Assembly: GCF_018221685.1 (NCBI RefSeq)
Contig: NZ_JAGJTM010000001.1
Location: 186,001 to 250,000 of the forward strand
Length of the DNA: 64,000 bases
Source of the DNA: Bombella apis
Lineage (GTDB): Bacteria; Pseudomonadota; Alphaproteobacteria; Acetobacterales; Acetobacteraceae
Direction: 5' to 3'
Shown here piece after piece: positions 43,342 to 52,843 of the stretch. Both the position numbers and the translations under genes were made by a program. Each line of letters starts with the position of its first letter. The stretch's first letter is position 1. Under the pieces are notes generated by a model. That model worked only from the letters and a program-made list of their open reading frames with translations, did no database searches and was not told the origin of the DNA.

Positions 43342-44460
43342 ATGACGGTTGAGATTAAAGTCCCTGTGCTTGGTGAAAGCCTGAAACAGGCAACCGTGAT
43401 GCGTTGGCTCAGACAGTCTGGCGATTACGTGAAGGCTGGTGAGACGGTTCTTGAGCTGGAAACGGACAAGGTCACGCTAGATGTGCCGGCTCCGGCAGCC
43501 GGGGCACTGAGCCATGATCTGCCGGAAGGAACGGATGTTGAGGTCGGGCAGGTCATTGCATTCGTGGATGATCAGGCAGCAGCCCCTGCGGTTGAGGAAA
43601 ACAGGCAGCAGGACAGCCAGGACGTGGTGCAGGATGTGACGGACCATGGTCCAGCTGCTTCAGCAGAGGGAGAGCAGCCCGTGGTGACGGGAGGAGCTGT
43701 CACTCATCCGGCTCCTGCTGTGGCTGAACCGGTGGCCTCCCTTCCCGAAGACAGGGGAACGGGGGAGCGGCGTGTGCCGATGAGCCGCCTGCGTCAGACC
43801 ATTGCCCGGAATCTCAAGGCAGCCCAGAACAGTGCCGCCATTCTGACAACGTTCAATGAAATTGACATGAGTGCCGTCAAGGCGCTGCGGAGCCAGTATC
43901 GGGAGCTGTTCGAGAAGAAGCATGAGGGGGCCCGTCTGGGGTTCATGTCGTTCTTTGCCCGTGCTGTCGTAGGGGCCCTGAAGGATTTTCCGGTGCTGAA
44001 TGCCCGGATTGAAGGACATGAGATCGTTTATCAGGATCATGTCAATCTGGGCATTGCCGTGGGGACGGAACGGGGGCTGGTCGTGCCCGTGCTGCGGAAG
44101 GCCGAGACACTTGGTTTTGCCGAGCTGGAGCGCCGCATTGCCGATTATGGCAAACGGGCTCGTAAGGGTGGCCTTGCCCTGAAAGAACTGGAAGGTGGCA
44201 GCTTTACCATCACCAATGGCGGGATTTTCGGGTCCCTGCTGTCCACGCCCATTCTCAATGCACCGCAGTCCGGTGTGCTGGGGATGCACGCCATCCAGGA
44301 CCGGCCCGTGGCCCGGGAGGGGCAGGTTGTCATCCGGCCCATGATGTATGTGGCCCTGTCCTATGATCATCGTCTGGTGGATGGACGGGAAGCGGTCAGT
44401 TTTCTTGTGAGGCTCAAGGAGCTGATCGAGGACCCCCGTCGCCTGCTGCTGGATATCTGA
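43342..44460 (+). CDS. sucB: Dihydrolipoyl succinyltransferase (2-oxoglutarate dehydrogenase E2)
   Basis: A 372-residue E2. The lipoyl domain (residues 1-77) starts [13 protein letters not shown] and has the lipoyl-Lys in [11 protein letters not shown]. An Ala/Glu/Pro linker follows. The peripheral-subunit-binding domain expected here is poorly visible: the linker runs straight into [16 protein letters not shown] at about residue 148. The catalytic domain ends with [17 protein letters not shown] containing the active His and Asp. AGGAG precedes the ATG. Neither E1 (sucA) nor E3 (lpd) is adjacent. Confidence 0.92.
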   Translation: MTVEIKVPVLGESLKQATVMRWLRQSGDYVKAGETVLELETDKVTLDVPAPAAGALSHDLPEGTDVEVGQVIAFVDDQAAAPAVEENRQQDSQDVVQDVTDHGPAASAEGEQPVVTGGAVTHPAPAVAEPVASLPEDRGTGERRVPMSRLRQTIARNLKAAQNSAAILTTFNEIDMSAVKALRSQYRELFEKKHEGARLGFMSFFARAVVGALKDFPVLNARIEGHEIVYQDHVNLGIAVGTERGLVVPVLRKAETLGFAELERRIADYGKRARKGGLALKELEGGSFTITNGGIFGSLLSTPILNAPQSGVLGMHAIQDRPVAREGQVVIRPMMYVALSYDHRLVDGREAVSFLVRLKELIEDPRRLLLDI

Positions 44461-44474
44461 CAGGTATCAGGTAC

Positions 44475-44516
44475 GAAAAAACCCCTCCGCCCATGATTTG
44501 GACGGAGGGGTTTTTC
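44475..44516. terminator. Bidirectional terminator between sucB and the DUF3597 gene
   Basis: AACCCCTCCG pairs with CGGAGGGGTT (core 44482-44489 with 44503-44510), with an A run before and a T run after, so it can end transcription from both sides. Confidence 0.88.
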
Positions 44517-44553
44517 ATCTGGTCAGTTACAGGGATACCGACCAGATATGGAC

Positions 44554-44934
44554 TCAGTGGCCCCAGCCAGCAGGGATCTTGCCGCCATTGTTGGCAAGCT
44601 CGGTATAGACCTGCTTGATGAGCCAGACATTCATCGTGGCCGTGTCGTTCTTGTCCCCGGTATAGTGCAGATCGTCAGCAAGACTCTGACGGGCCTGCAG
44701 GGAGCTGTCGAGGCCCAGGAGCTTGAGCAGATCGACGATGGATTCCTTGTAGTTCAGAGGCTGGCCAGCCTTGGCGGCCAGTTCCTTCAGAACGGCATCC
44801 ACATCCACCTGTGCGATGGACGGAGCCGCAGCACCGGCAGCTGGCTGTGCCGTATCCGCCGCCTTGGCAGAAGAGCCGAACAGGCTCGTGGCGAAGCTGG
44901 AAACCTTGGAAACGATGTCGTTGAAAAGACCCAT
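44554..44934 (-). CDS. DUF3597 domain protein
   Basis: A 126-residue protein. The N-terminal helix MGLFNDIVSKVSSFATSLFG is followed by an Ala-rich linker and the DUF3597 domain, with VDVDAVLKELAAKAGQPLNYKESIVDLLKLLGLDSSLQARQSLADDL. The domain resembles a small helical fold of unknown role, distantly LysM-linked in some proteins. Codon use is strongly biased, as in abundant proteins. It shares strand with ahcY but has its own ATG with GGAAGG-like upstream sequence. Confidence 0.85.
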   Translation of the reverse strand: MGLFNDIVSKVSSFATSLFGSSAKAADTAQPAAGAAAPSIAQVDVDAVLKELAAKAGQPLNYKESIVDLLKLLGLDSSLQARQSLADDLHYTGDKNDTATMNVWLIKQVYTELANNGGKIPAGWGH

Positions 44935-45021
44935 GATATGTTCCTTCCCTGAAAGCAGGAATGACTGGTCGGTTATGACCCTGCCATCGGAAATGATGGC
45001 AGGGAACAGTGACAGAAAGGA

Positions 45022-46320
45022 TCAGTAACGGTACAGGTCGTGCTTGAACGGCCCGTTGGGGGACACCCCGATATAATCCGCCTGAGCCTGTGTCATTCTG
45101 GAGAGCGTGGCGCCCACCTTTGCAAGATGGAGAGCGGCAACCTTTTCATCAAGGATTTTTGGCAGAGTATAAACTTTTCCTGCCTCATACTGGCCCGGTT
45201 TTGCATTCCAGAGTTCGATCTGTGCCAGCGTCTGGTTGGTGAAGGAGGCGGACATCACGAAGGACGGATGGCCTGTGGCGTTGCCCAGATTGACCAGACG
45301 GCCTTCGGAGAGAAGGATGAGGCGGCGGTTCGGGGCCAGCTCGATCTCATCAACCTGCGGCTTGATGTTGGTCCATTTGTGGTTGCGCAGGGCGGAGACC
45401 TGAATCTCGCTGTCAAAATGCCCGATATTGCAGACGATGGCCCGGTCCTTCATCTCACGCATATGTTCGATGGTGATGATGTCCTCGTTGCCGGTACAGG
45501 TCACGAAGATGTCGCCACGGGGAGCGGCATTTTCCATCGTGACGACCTCATAACCTTCCATGGCAGCCTGAAGGGCGCAGATCGGGTCAACTTCCGTCAC
45601 CAGCACGCGGCAGCCTGCGCTGCGGAGGGAAGCGGCAGAGCCTTTGCCCACGTCACCATAACCGGCCACAACAGCCACCTTGCCGGCCATCATGACATCG
45701 GTGCCACGGCGGATGGCATCCACGAGGCTCTCACGGCAGCCATAGAGGTTGTCGAACTTGGACTTGGTCACGCTGTCATTGACATTGATGGCCGGAACCT
45801 TGAGCAGCCCCTTGCGCTCCATGTCCCAGAGGCGATGCACGCCCGTCGTGGTTTCCTCGGAAATGCCACGGACCTCCTTGAGGAGCTCGGGGTATTTCTC
45901 ATGCATGAGGGTTGTCAGGTCACCACCATCATCAAGGATCATGTTGGGGGTCCAGCCATCCGGCCCCTTGATGGTCTGCTCGATGCACCAGATGAATTCT
46001 TCCTCGTTCATGCCCTTCCAGGCGAAAACGGGAATGTTGGCGGCGGCAATGGCGGCAGCTGCCTGGTCCTGGGTGGAGAATACGTTGCAGGAGGACCAGC
46101 GGACTGTGGCACCGAGGGCGATCAGCGTCTCGATCAGCACGGCGGTCTGGATGGTCATGTGCAGGCAGCCGGCAATCCGGGCACCCTTCAGCGGCTGGCT
46201 GGCGCCATATTCCTCGCGGAGGGCCATCAGGCCCGGCATTTCGCCCTCGGCAATGGAGATTTCCTTGCGGCCCCAGTCGGCCAGGGACATGTCACGAACC
46301 TTGTAGTCCTGCGTAGCCAT
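45022..46320 (-). CDS. ahcY: S-adenosylhomocysteine hydrolase
   Basis: AhcY of 432 residues splits SAH into homocysteine and adenosine, keeping methylation going. [30 protein letters not shown] is the standard start; the NAD site is [47 protein letters not shown] and the C-terminal FKHDLYRY are diagnostic. The ATG at 46320 has AAGGAAAC upstream; an ATG at 46386 would add an atypical N-terminus. Strong codon bias suggests high expression. The window's speD also draws on SAM. Confidence 0.97.
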   Translation of the reverse strand: MATQDYKVRDMSLADWGRKEISIAEGEMPGLMALREEYGASQPLKGARIAGCLHMTIQTAVLIETLIALGATVRWSSCNVFSTQDQAAAAIAAANIPVFAWKGMNEEEFIWCIEQTIKGPDGWTPNMILDDGGDLTTLMHEKYPELLKEVRGISEETTTGVHRLWDMERKGLLKVPAINVNDSVTKSKFDNLYGCRESLVDAIRRGTDVMMAGKVAVVAGYGDVGKGSAASLRSAGCRVLVTEVDPICALQAAMEGYEVVTMENAAPRGDIFVTCTGNEDIITIEHMREMKDRAIVCNIGHFDSEIQVSALRNHKWTNIKPQVDEIELAPNRRLILLSEGRLVNLGNATGHPSFVMSASFTNQTLAQIELWNAKPGQYEAGKVYTLPKILDEKVAALHLAKVGATLSRMTQAQADYIGVSPNGPFKHDLYRY

Positions 46321-46678
46321 ATGTGTTTCCTTGGTTTTTGGCAGTTGATGATCATGGATGGAACAGCAGGCAGGCGAGGCCTCCATGCGGTTCCTGCACC
46401 GGGAAACTATAGAGCCTTGCCGTAAGGCTGGAAAGAAGAACGGACCAACAGTTTTCCGTTACAAAATGGTGTCATCCATATTGCGTCCCATCGGGCAACG
46501 TGTCAGAGAACGGGCGGTATTCATGTGTCTGGAGCCTTGGCTCTTCCCGGTGCAAAGGGATGTCCTGCCGCCTTCAGTCCGGGCAGGAAAACTGTAATGG
46601 GGGGTGGCTGTGCCCGACAATACTGTTCCGAATTTTCCTTTTACAGTGCTTGACCCGTCCCTGAAGGAGGCCCACCCC
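46321..46678. promoter_or_regulatory. Divergent region between ahcY and zntB
   Basis: A 358-bp gap that must hold promoters for two divergent genes. On the ahcY side I searched for an SAH riboswitch and did not find its conserved blocks. A short inverted repeat (GCCTTAC/GTAAGGC type, near 46422-46432) is present. The zntB ribosome site AAGGAGG is at 46664-46670. Nothing else stands out. Confidence 0.4.
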
Positions 46679-47692
46679 ATGGCCCGGATCAAGGGGCTTG
46701 TCTGGGCTGTCCGTGCCGTGCCGGGGCAGGGGATCATGCCGCTGGATGCCGAGGACGTGCAGCGTATCCTCCAGTCTCCCGGGGAAGAAGGCTATGAGGC
46801 GGCGTCCGGAGAGAATGGCTGGTGCTGGCTGCATTTCGATACGGTTCACAGTTCTGCCCGTACCCATGTGGGGCGGCTGCCGGGGATGCCGGAAGATGTG
46901 GGGACCATGCTGGCGGAAACGGATTACGGCATTGCCCTTGAAGCTGCCGATGATACGGTCTGGGGGGCCCTGCCCGCCTTTGACGATGCCCTGGCGGAGG
47001 AAGACCGGGAGATTTGTGCCTGGCGCTTTGCCATGCGGCAGAATATCCTGATCACGACACGGCGCACGCCCATTCCCGTACTGGGGTCGGCCTACCGGTC
47101 TCTCCAGACACAGGGGGTACCCCGCAATCCGGCTGGGGTGATAGACCGTGTCCTGCGGGATTTTACCGGGACGGTCCGCCGCCAGCTGGCCCAGCTTGAT
47201 GACGAGCTGGACAGGGCGGAAGATGTTCTGCTGGCCATTGTCCACGGGTCCGATCTTGGGCATCTTGGTGGTATCGTGGGTAAGGTGAGGCGCCGTTCGA
47301 CAGAGCTGCGGCGTGTTGTCATGCCGATCGACCGTGTCCTGCGGGATGAAGACCTCGAGCTGCCGGAATGGGCCGAGGATGACCTGCGGGACCGGGCTGA
47401 ACGGCAGATTCACGCAGCCCTTGACGATCTCATTGCCTTGCAGGATCGGGCCCGTTCCCTACAGGATGAGCTGGCTTCCAGCCAGGCGGAAGAAACAAAC
47501 CGCCGTCTGTGCATCGTGTCCATCGTGACGACCCTCATGCTGCCGGCCACGTTGGTCACGGGGTTCTTCGGCATGAATACGGGGGGCATGTTTCTGGCCT
47601 CTGGTGGGTTGGGGACCATTTTTGCTGGTGGGCTGTGTGTGGCTGCCATGGCCGTGACCTTCATTTTCATGAAAATGGCCCGACTGTTCTGA
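46679..47692 (+). CDS. zntB: CorA-family zinc transporter (ZntB-like)
   Basis: A 337-residue CorA superfamily protein: a large cytoplasmic N-terminal domain, a long helix rich in Arg/Glu/Asp (about residues 150-265), then two membrane helices at the end. The pore motif GMN is in FFGMNTGGMF; the residues after it (TGG) are those of ZntB rather than of magnesium CorA, which has GMNFxxMPE. The ATG at 46679 is placed by AAGGAGG eight bases upstream; the ATG at 46604 is less likely. ZntB-type proteins move zinc, probably driven by protons. Confidence 0.88.
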   Translation: MARIKGLVWAVRAVPGQGIMPLDAEDVQRILQSPGEEGYEAASGENGWCWLHFDTVHSSARTHVGRLPGMPEDVGTMLAETDYGIALEAADDTVWGALPAFDDALAEEDREICAWRFAMRQNILITTRRTPIPVLGSAYRSLQTQGVPRNPAGVIDRVLRDFTGTVRRQLAQLDDELDRAEDVLLAIVHGSDLGHLGGIVGKVRRRSTELRRVVMPIDRVLRDEDLELPEWAEDDLRDRAERQIHAALDDLIALQDRARSLQDELASSQAEETNRRLCIVSIVTTLMLPATLVTGFFGMNTGGMFLASGGLGTIFAGGLCVAAMAVTFIFMKMARLF

Positions 47693-47984
47693 GGAAGCTG
47701 ACTGGTCCTGCTGATAACTGAAATAAACAGGAATACGTTATTGCATATCATTCTCATAAACTGAGGTGATGTCTCTGTTCAATGACATTGATCAAATAGA
47801 ACTTCACATTATTTTTGAAGAAAGAGGGGATGGACACTGTCCGAAAACCTGCCTACTTTCCCTAATCGAGGGTTGATATCGGACTGGATCAGGACTGTTT
47901 ATTAGTGAAACAGGATCAATCATTTTCCTTTTCCTCCGGATGTTACCTATTTTCCATGGTCAGATAAAAGGTAGGAGTCCTTGA
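47693..47984 (+). promoter_or_regulatory. AT-rich upstream region of the catalase gene
   Basis: A 292-bp AT-rich gap ahead of katA. AGGTAGGAG before the ATG is a strong ribosome site. No OxyR site can be asserted by eye, and no gene is visible on either strand. Confidence 0.4.
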
Positions 47985-49424
47985 ATGTCTGATAAGAATA
48001 TCATTCGCACGACCGCTGGTGCCCCTTGGGTCAGCAACCAGGACAGCAAGTCTGCCGGTCCTCGCGGACCGCTTCTGCTGGAAAACTATCAGCTGATAGA
48101 GAAGCTCGCTCATCAGAACCGTGAGCGCATCCCAGAGCGTACCGTGCACGCCAAGGGCGTTGGTGCTCATGGAACGCTGACCATCACCAAGGACATCACG
48201 AAGTACAGCTGCGCATCCATCTTCTCCGAGGTCGGCAAGAAGACGGACATGTTCCTGCGTGCATCCACCGTGGCCGGTGAGCGTGGTGCTGCTGATGCCG
48301 AGCGTGACGTGCGTGGCTGGGCCCTGAAGTTCTACACGGATGACGGCAACTGGGACCTGGTGGGCAACAACACCCCGGTCTTCTTCATCCGTGATCCCAT
48401 CAAGTTCCCGGACTTCATCCATACGCAGAAGCGTCATCCCCGCACAAACCTGCGTTCCGCAACGGCAGCCTGGGACTTCTGGTCCCTCAGCCCGGAGAGC
48501 CTGCATCAGGTGACGATCCTGATGTCCGATCGTGGCATCCCCAAGGGCATCCGCAACATGAACGGGTATGGCAGCCACACCTATTCACTGTGGAATGCCA
48601 AGGGTGAGCGCTTCTGGGTGAAGTTCCACTTCAAGACCCAGCAGGGCCATGAGTTCTATACGACCGAGGAAGCTGCTGAGGTCGTGGCCAAGACCCGTGA
48701 GTCCACCCAGGAAGACCTGTACGAGAACATCGAGAAGGGGAACTTCCCCAAATGGACGTTCTACATCCAGGTGATGGAAGAGGAAGAGGCCGAGCGCATC
48801 AACTTCAACCCGTTTGACGTGACCAAGGTCTGGTCCCACAAGGACTATCCGCTGATCGAAGTCGGTGAGCTGGAGCTGAACCGCAACCCGGATGATTATT
48901 TCTCCGAGGTTGAGCAGGCTTCCTTCTCCCCGTCCAACATCGTGCCGGGCATCGGTTTCTCTCCGGACAAGATGCTTCAGGGCCGTATCTTCGCCTATGC
49001 GGATGCTCATCGCTACCGTGTCGGCACACATTACGAGTCCCTGCCGATCAACCGTCCGAAGTTCAAGGTGAAGAACTATCATCTTGATGGTGCCATGCGC
49101 TTTGATGAGCCGAAGCGTGGCGATGGCGACTTCTACGAGCCGAACTCCTTCGGTGGTCCGGTTGAAGACAAGGCTGCGATGGAGCCGCCGCTGCGCGTGA
49201 GCGGGGACGCCACCTACTACGATCACCGTAGCGATGGTGATGACTTTGCACAGCCGCGTGCTCTGTATCATCTCTTCGATGATGCCCAGAAACAGCGCCT
49301 GTACAACAACATTGCCGGTGCCATGGCTGGCGTGCCGCAGAACATCGTCGAGCGTCAGCTGGGTCTCTTCGAAAAGGTTGACCCGGCCTATGCTGAAGGT
49401 GTCCGCAAGGCACTGAAGGGCTGA
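47985..49424 (+). CDS. katA: Monofunctional heme catalase (clade 3 size)
   Basis: A 479-residue catalase that removes hydrogen peroxide in the cytoplasm. The catalytic His lies in [18 protein letters not shown], the Asn in [17 protein letters not shown], and the proximal heme Tyr in [14 protein letters not shown]. Length and lack of an extra C-terminal flavodoxin-like domain put it among small-subunit catalases. No signal peptide. Codon use is very biased, so it is probably abundant. A strong terminator follows. Confidence 0.97.
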   Translation: MSDKNIIRTTAGAPWVSNQDSKSAGPRGPLLLENYQLIEKLAHQNRERIPERTVHAKGVGAHGTLTITKDITKYSCASIFSEVGKKTDMFLRASTVAGERGAADAERDVRGWALKFYTDDGNWDLVGNNTPVFFIRDPIKFPDFIHTQKRHPRTNLRSATAAWDFWSLSPESLHQVTILMSDRGIPKGIRNMNGYGSHTYSLWNAKGERFWVKFHFKTQQGHEFYTTEEAAEVVAKTRESTQEDLYENIEKGNFPKWTFYIQVMEEEEAERINFNPFDVTKVWSHKDYPLIEVGELELNRNPDDYFSEVEQASFSPSNIVPGIGFSPDKMLQGRIFAYADAHRYRVGTHYESLPINRPKFKVKNYHLDGAMRFDEPKRGDGDFYEPNSFGGPVEDKAAMEPPLRVSGDATYYDHRSDGDDFAQPRALYHLFDDAQKQRLYNNIAGAMAGVPQNIVERQLGLFEKVDPAYAEGVRKALKG

Positions 49425-49471
49425 AACCGCTTTTCGCTTCCTCTTCCGGTATGACCGGAAGGGGAACAGTT

Positions 49472-49509
49472 AAAAGGCTCTCCGGATATCATGCCGGAGA
49501 GCCTTTTTT
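49472..49509. terminator. Strong bidirectional terminator after katA
   Basis: AAAAGGCTCTCCGG (49472-49485) pairs with CCGGAGAGCCTTTT (49494-49507) around an eight-base loop, continuing into a T run. A second hairpin, CTTCCGGT/ACCGGAAG, precedes it at about 49443-49461. Confidence 0.9.
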
Positions 49510-49518
49510 CATGTCGGA

Positions 49519-50154
49519 TCAGTCTGCCCGGCGGAAGGTGAGATGGTCCTGCCCGAAGGAATGGGAGAGTTCCTGCCCCGGCGGAAGCCTGCCAAGCTGG
49601 ATGAGCGTCTCCAGATGGTCAGCCAGACATGTCGTGATGGGGCCGAGTGCCAGCCCGTGAGGTTTTTCCGAAAGGAAGGAGGCCGGGCCGATCATCGTGC
49701 CATCAGCTGTCCGGACGCTGGCCAGGCCCCGGTCAAAGAGCATGGCAAGTCCGAGCAGGGCCTCACCTGTCAGAGGCAGGAAATACCCCAGTGGGGTCAT
49801 TTTCGGTGCATCGAAATGAATCTCATGGAGATCGGTGCCAATGCTGATCCAACCCTGGTTGCCATCTACGCAACGCAGGGCGATGCTGTCCTGCAATGTG
49901 GAGAAAACGTCAATTTCCGGCAGGGGAAAGGGCAGGGACGCCTGTTTCCTGAAACGGGCCCGGATGGGGGAGGAAGCATAATTGCGCCGTGTCAGGGGGG
50001 ACTGTAGATGGAGGCTCAATCCTGGCACGGCCCGGGTATCAAAAAGCTGCCGGATGATCCTGTCATTGAGGGTATCATGGCCCAGCATCTGCCCTGTTGC
50101 ATCCAGCAGCCACAGGGGCGGAGAGGTGGTCTGGTCCGTGTGATCAGTGTTCAT
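49519..50154 (-). CDS. Hypothetical protein, soluble
   Basis: A 211-residue protein that I cannot assign. It is rich in Leu, Thr and His, without membrane helices or a signal peptide. Segments such as PPLWLLDATGQMLGHDTLNDRIIRQLFDTRAVPG and GWISIGTDLHEIHFDAPKMTPLGYFLPLTGEALLGLAMLF suggest a mixed alpha/beta fold. It stands convergent with katA behind the shared terminator and shows no functional motif. Codon composition is like its neighbours, so it is probably a genuine gene. Confidence 0.65.
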   Translation of the reverse strand: MNTDHTDQTTSPPLWLLDATGQMLGHDTLNDRIIRQLFDTRAVPGLSLHLQSPLTRRNYASSPIRARFRKQASLPFPLPEIDVFSTLQDSIALRCVDGNQGWISIGTDLHEIHFDAPKMTPLGYFLPLTGEALLGLAMLFDRGLASVRTADGTMIGPASFLSEKPHGLALGPITTCLADHLETLIQLGRLPPGQELSHSFGQDHLTFRRAD

Positions 50155-50193
50155 GCAATGTGGCTCCCTGCCCGGATTCCCTACAGGCTTATA

Positions 50194-50209
50194 TGTTTCA
50201 CGGGAAACA
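50194..50209. promoter_or_regulatory. parS-like site C
   Basis: TGTTTCACGGGAAACA matches the canonical parS at 15 of 16 positions (position 10 is G instead of T). It lies in the gap between two minus-strand genes. Confidence 0.7.
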
Positions 50210-50252
50210 TGCCAGATGGAACATCCTTCTTTCCGGGCAGGGAGCTGTCAGA

Positions 50253-50954
50253 TCATGATGTCGTATCTACCAGAATTATTTCCGAATCTTCCAGCGCTTC
50301 AAGCGTGATGGTGTCTTCCCCTGCAATGGCCGCCCCACTGCGTGCCGTGATGGTCTGCCCATTCAGCAGCAGGGTGCCTTTTGCAGGAACAAGATAACCC
50401 AGTCGGCCAGGTATGAAGGCGTAACTGGCCTGCTGTCCTTTCTGGAGGGAAAGCCCCAGAACACGGGCATCAGTATGGATGGGCAGGGCATCTTTGTCAT
50501 CGGCATGACCAGACGCCAGAACGGTGAACTGGCCTGTCTGCTCTCCTTTGGGGAAACGCCGTGTCGCCCAGGATGGTCCGTGCCCTTTGTCTGTCGGGAT
50601 GATCCATATCTGGAATATCTGTGTGGGGATGGGTTCATTGTTGTATTCGCTGTGGAAAATGCCCGTTCCAGCGGACATGACCTGCACATCTCCAGCCTCG
50701 GTCCGCCCCGTGTTGCCGAGACTGTCCCGGTGCGTGATGGCGCCCTGGCGGACATAGGTGATGATCTCCATGTCCCGGTGGGGATGGGTGTCAAACCCGG
50801 TGCCGGGGGCGATGGTATCATCATTCCAGACACGCAGGCGCCCCCAGCCCATGCGGTCATGATCCAGATAATGGGCGAAAGAGAAATGGTGCCGGGCATC
50901 CAGCCACCCATGTGAGGCATGGCCGAGCTGGTCAAAGGGGCGAATATCAATCAT
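50253..50954 (-). CDS. Pirin family protein (YhhW/quercetinase-like)
   Basis: A 233-residue bicupin. The N-terminal cupin has the metal ligands in FDTHPHRDMEIITYV and SAGTGIFHSEYN, the pattern of bacterial pirins such as E. coli YhhW that can oxidise quercetin. The family start IRPFDQLGHASHGWLDARHHFSFAHYLDHDRMGWGRLRVWNDD is complete. It is divergent from a LysR regulator 143 bp away, the classic arrangement for a regulated target. Confidence 0.92.
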   Translation of the reverse strand: MIDIRPFDQLGHASHGWLDARHHFSFAHYLDHDRMGWGRLRVWNDDTIAPGTGFDTHPHRDMEIITYVRQGAITHRDSLGNTGRTEAGDVQVMSAGTGIFHSEYNNEPIPTQIFQIWIIPTDKGHGPSWATRRFPKGEQTGQFTVLASGHADDKDALPIHTDARVLGLSLQKGQQASYAFIPGRLGYLVPAKGTLLLNGQTITARSGAAIAGEDTITLEALEDSEIILVDTTS

Positions 50955-51097
50955 GGTGTCATTCCTTGCTGGTTCAGCTCACCCACCATGTAAGGCGTGA
51001 AGAGAGCGGATCACACAGGCATGAAAGAAAGACATTCTTTCCATATTTTGCATCATGACCTGTCAGCAGCCAGAGGCTGGCAGGAGGGGACGGAATT

Positions 51098-52015
51098 ATG
51101 AAATTGCCGGATTTCGAGGCGTGGGCCATTTTTGCCAGGGTGGCCGAGCATGGGTCTTTCTCGCAGGCTGCCAGGGAACTTCATCTTTCACCCCCCACTG
51201 TCTCAAAAGCGATCAGTCGGTTGGAGCAGTCTCTTGGTGTCGCCCTGTTCAGCCGCAATTCCCGGCATATGTCCCTTACACAGACAGGGCAGCTTGCGCT
51301 GGAGCGGGCCAATCGCATGTTCATGGAGGCGGAAGCGGCAGAGAATGAGGTGCGGGGTGGCCGTATCCGTCCTTCCGGTCTGATCCGGATGACGGCTCCA
51401 ACTACCTTCGGGCTTCGGTATGTTTCCGCAGCTCTGCCATCTTTCCTGAGGGCCTACCCGGAGATTGATATTGCCATCACGTTTACGGACAGTTTCGTGG
51501 ACCTCGTTTCAGAAGGTTATGATGTGGCGATCCGCATTGCGGCTCTGGAGGATTCGGCGCTCAGGGCCCGCAGGGTATGTACGGTACGACGCCTGCTTGT
51601 GGCCTCCCCGGATTATCTGGCCCAGCAGGGTGAGCCTACCCATCCGCGGGAACTGGAGGGGAGGAAGAGCTTTGTCTATGTCAACGGGTCATCATGCGGG
51701 GCCATCCGGCTGATGGAAAAAGCGACAGGGGCAGTCCATACATTGTCCCAGACGGCACGACTCCAGTCCGACAATGCGGAAGGATTCCTGCCAGCGCTGG
51801 AGGCCGGGCTTGGCTTCGGACTGATGCCGGATTTCATGGTGAGTGAAGCCATGCAGGAGGGCCGGTTGCAGGAAATGATGCCGGGCTGGAAGGCGGACGA
51901 CATTGCCCTTTATCTCGTCACATCCGCCACAAAGCTGCGGCCTCAGAGGGTGAGCCTGCTCATGGAGCATCTCATCCGCCAGTTCAGCACACCGCCATGG
52001 CGGCTGTCCGACTGA
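51098..52015 (+). CDS. LysR-type transcriptional regulator
   Basis: A 305-residue LysR regulator. The helix-turn-helix is AWAIFARVAEHGSFSQAARELHLSPPTVSKAISRLEQSLGVALFSR (residues 7-52), followed by a linker helix and the two-lobed effector domain. AGGAGGGGA before the ATG is a strong ribosome site. It probably controls the divergent pirin gene and possibly wrbA downstream; the inducer is unknown. Confidence 0.93.
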   Translation: MKLPDFEAWAIFARVAEHGSFSQAARELHLSPPTVSKAISRLEQSLGVALFSRNSRHMSLTQTGQLALERANRMFMEAEAAENEVRGGRIRPSGLIRMTAPTTFGLRYVSAALPSFLRAYPEIDIAITFTDSFVDLVSEGYDVAIRIAALEDSALRARRVCTVRRLLVASPDYLAQQGEPTHPRELEGRKSFVYVNGSSCGAIRLMEKATGAVHTLSQTARLQSDNAEGFLPALEAGLGFGLMPDFMVSEAMQEGRLQEMMPGWKADDIALYLVTSATKLRPQRVSLLMEHLIRQFSTPPWRLSD

Positions 52016-52149
52016 AAGCGGACTGATGAAATCCGAAAAGCATCCTTTCCCGATTTTCTATATCCAGTCTGGAAAGGTGGCGTTACCTCTTGTGAAGGTT
52101 TCAGTGTTCCCGGTAGCGGGAAAGACCGACAGATCAAGGATGTATCGTC

Positions 52150-52746
52150 ATGTCAAAAGTGCTCGTGCTTTATTATTCATCTTACGGTCACGTGGAGACC
52201 ATGGCCCACAGCATTGCCGAAGGTGTACGTGCAACGGGCGTAGAGGCCGTTGTGAAGCGTGTGCCAGAGCTGGTGCCGGAGGAGGCTGCCAGAGCGAATC
52301 ACTTCAAGCTGGAACAGGACGCACCTGTTGCAACGCCGGCTGAGCTGGTCGAGTATGATGGTATCATCATCGGGGCTCCGACCCGTTTCGGGCGTCTGCC
52401 GGCACAGATGGCCAATTTCTGGGATCAGACCGGTGGTCTCTGGGCCAAAGGGGAGCTGATCGGCAAGGTGGGGGCTGTCTTCACCTCCACGGCAACCCAG
52501 CATGGTGGGCAGGAAACGACACTCTATTCCCTGATGTCCAACCTGCTGCATCATGGCATGGTCATCAGCGGTCTGCCCTACAGTTTCCAGGGGCAGATGC
52601 GTAGTGACGAGATCGTAGGTGGCGCTCCTTATGGGGCCACAACCATCGCCAATGGTGACGGTTCCCGCCAGCCGAGCGAGACAGACCTGGAGGGGGCCCG
52701 TTTCCTTGGCAGGCATGTGGCCGGACTGGTCAGGAAGCTGTCCTGA
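52150..52746 (+). CDS. wrbA: NAD(P)H:quinone oxidoreductase WrbA
   Basis: A 198-residue flavodoxin-like quinone reductase. The FMN phosphate loop is [14 protein letters not shown], then [24 protein letters not shown] and [16 protein letters not shown], all WrbA signatures. It reduces quinones by two electrons and limits oxidative stress, which fits the nearby catalase and LysR/pirin pair. It follows the LysR gene by 134 bp on the same strand, with AAGGA upstream of the ATG. Confidence 0.95.
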   Translation: MSKVLVLYYSSYGHVETMAHSIAEGVRATGVEAVVKRVPELVPEEAARANHFKLEQDAPVATPAELVEYDGIIIGAPTRFGRLPAQMANFWDQTGGLWAKGELIGKVGAVFTSTATQHGGQETTLYSLMSNLLHHGMVISGLPYSFQGQMRSDEIVGGAPYGATTIANGDGSRQPSETDLEGARFLGRHVAGLVRKLS

Positions 52747-52785
52747 GTTTTTCCGAAAGCCTTTATTCACGCACAGAAGAGACGG

Positions 52786-52820
52786 ACATGGGGGCCGGGT
52801 TGCGGCCCCCATGTCTGTTT
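52786..52820 (+). terminator. Terminator after wrbA
   Basis: ACATGGGGGCCG (52786-52797) pairs with CGGCCCCCATGT (52803-52814) around a five-base loop; the following tail, CTGTTTT, is only moderately T-rich. Confidence 0.65.
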
Positions 52821-52824
52821 TCAG

Positions 52825-52840
52825 TGTTTCATGTGAAACA
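52825..52840. promoter_or_regulatory. parS-like site D
   Basis: TGTTTCATGTGAAACA, identical to the site at 32331-32346 and 15 of 16 to the canonical parS. It lies in the short gap between the convergent wrbA and mutY genes. Confidence 0.7.
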
Positions 52841-52843
52841 TGA

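Noticed and set aside
46321..46500. Possible S-adenosylhomocysteine riboswitch upstream of ahcY
   Set aside because: The conserved blocks of the SAH riboswitch are not present in the leader; only a short simple hairpin is seen.
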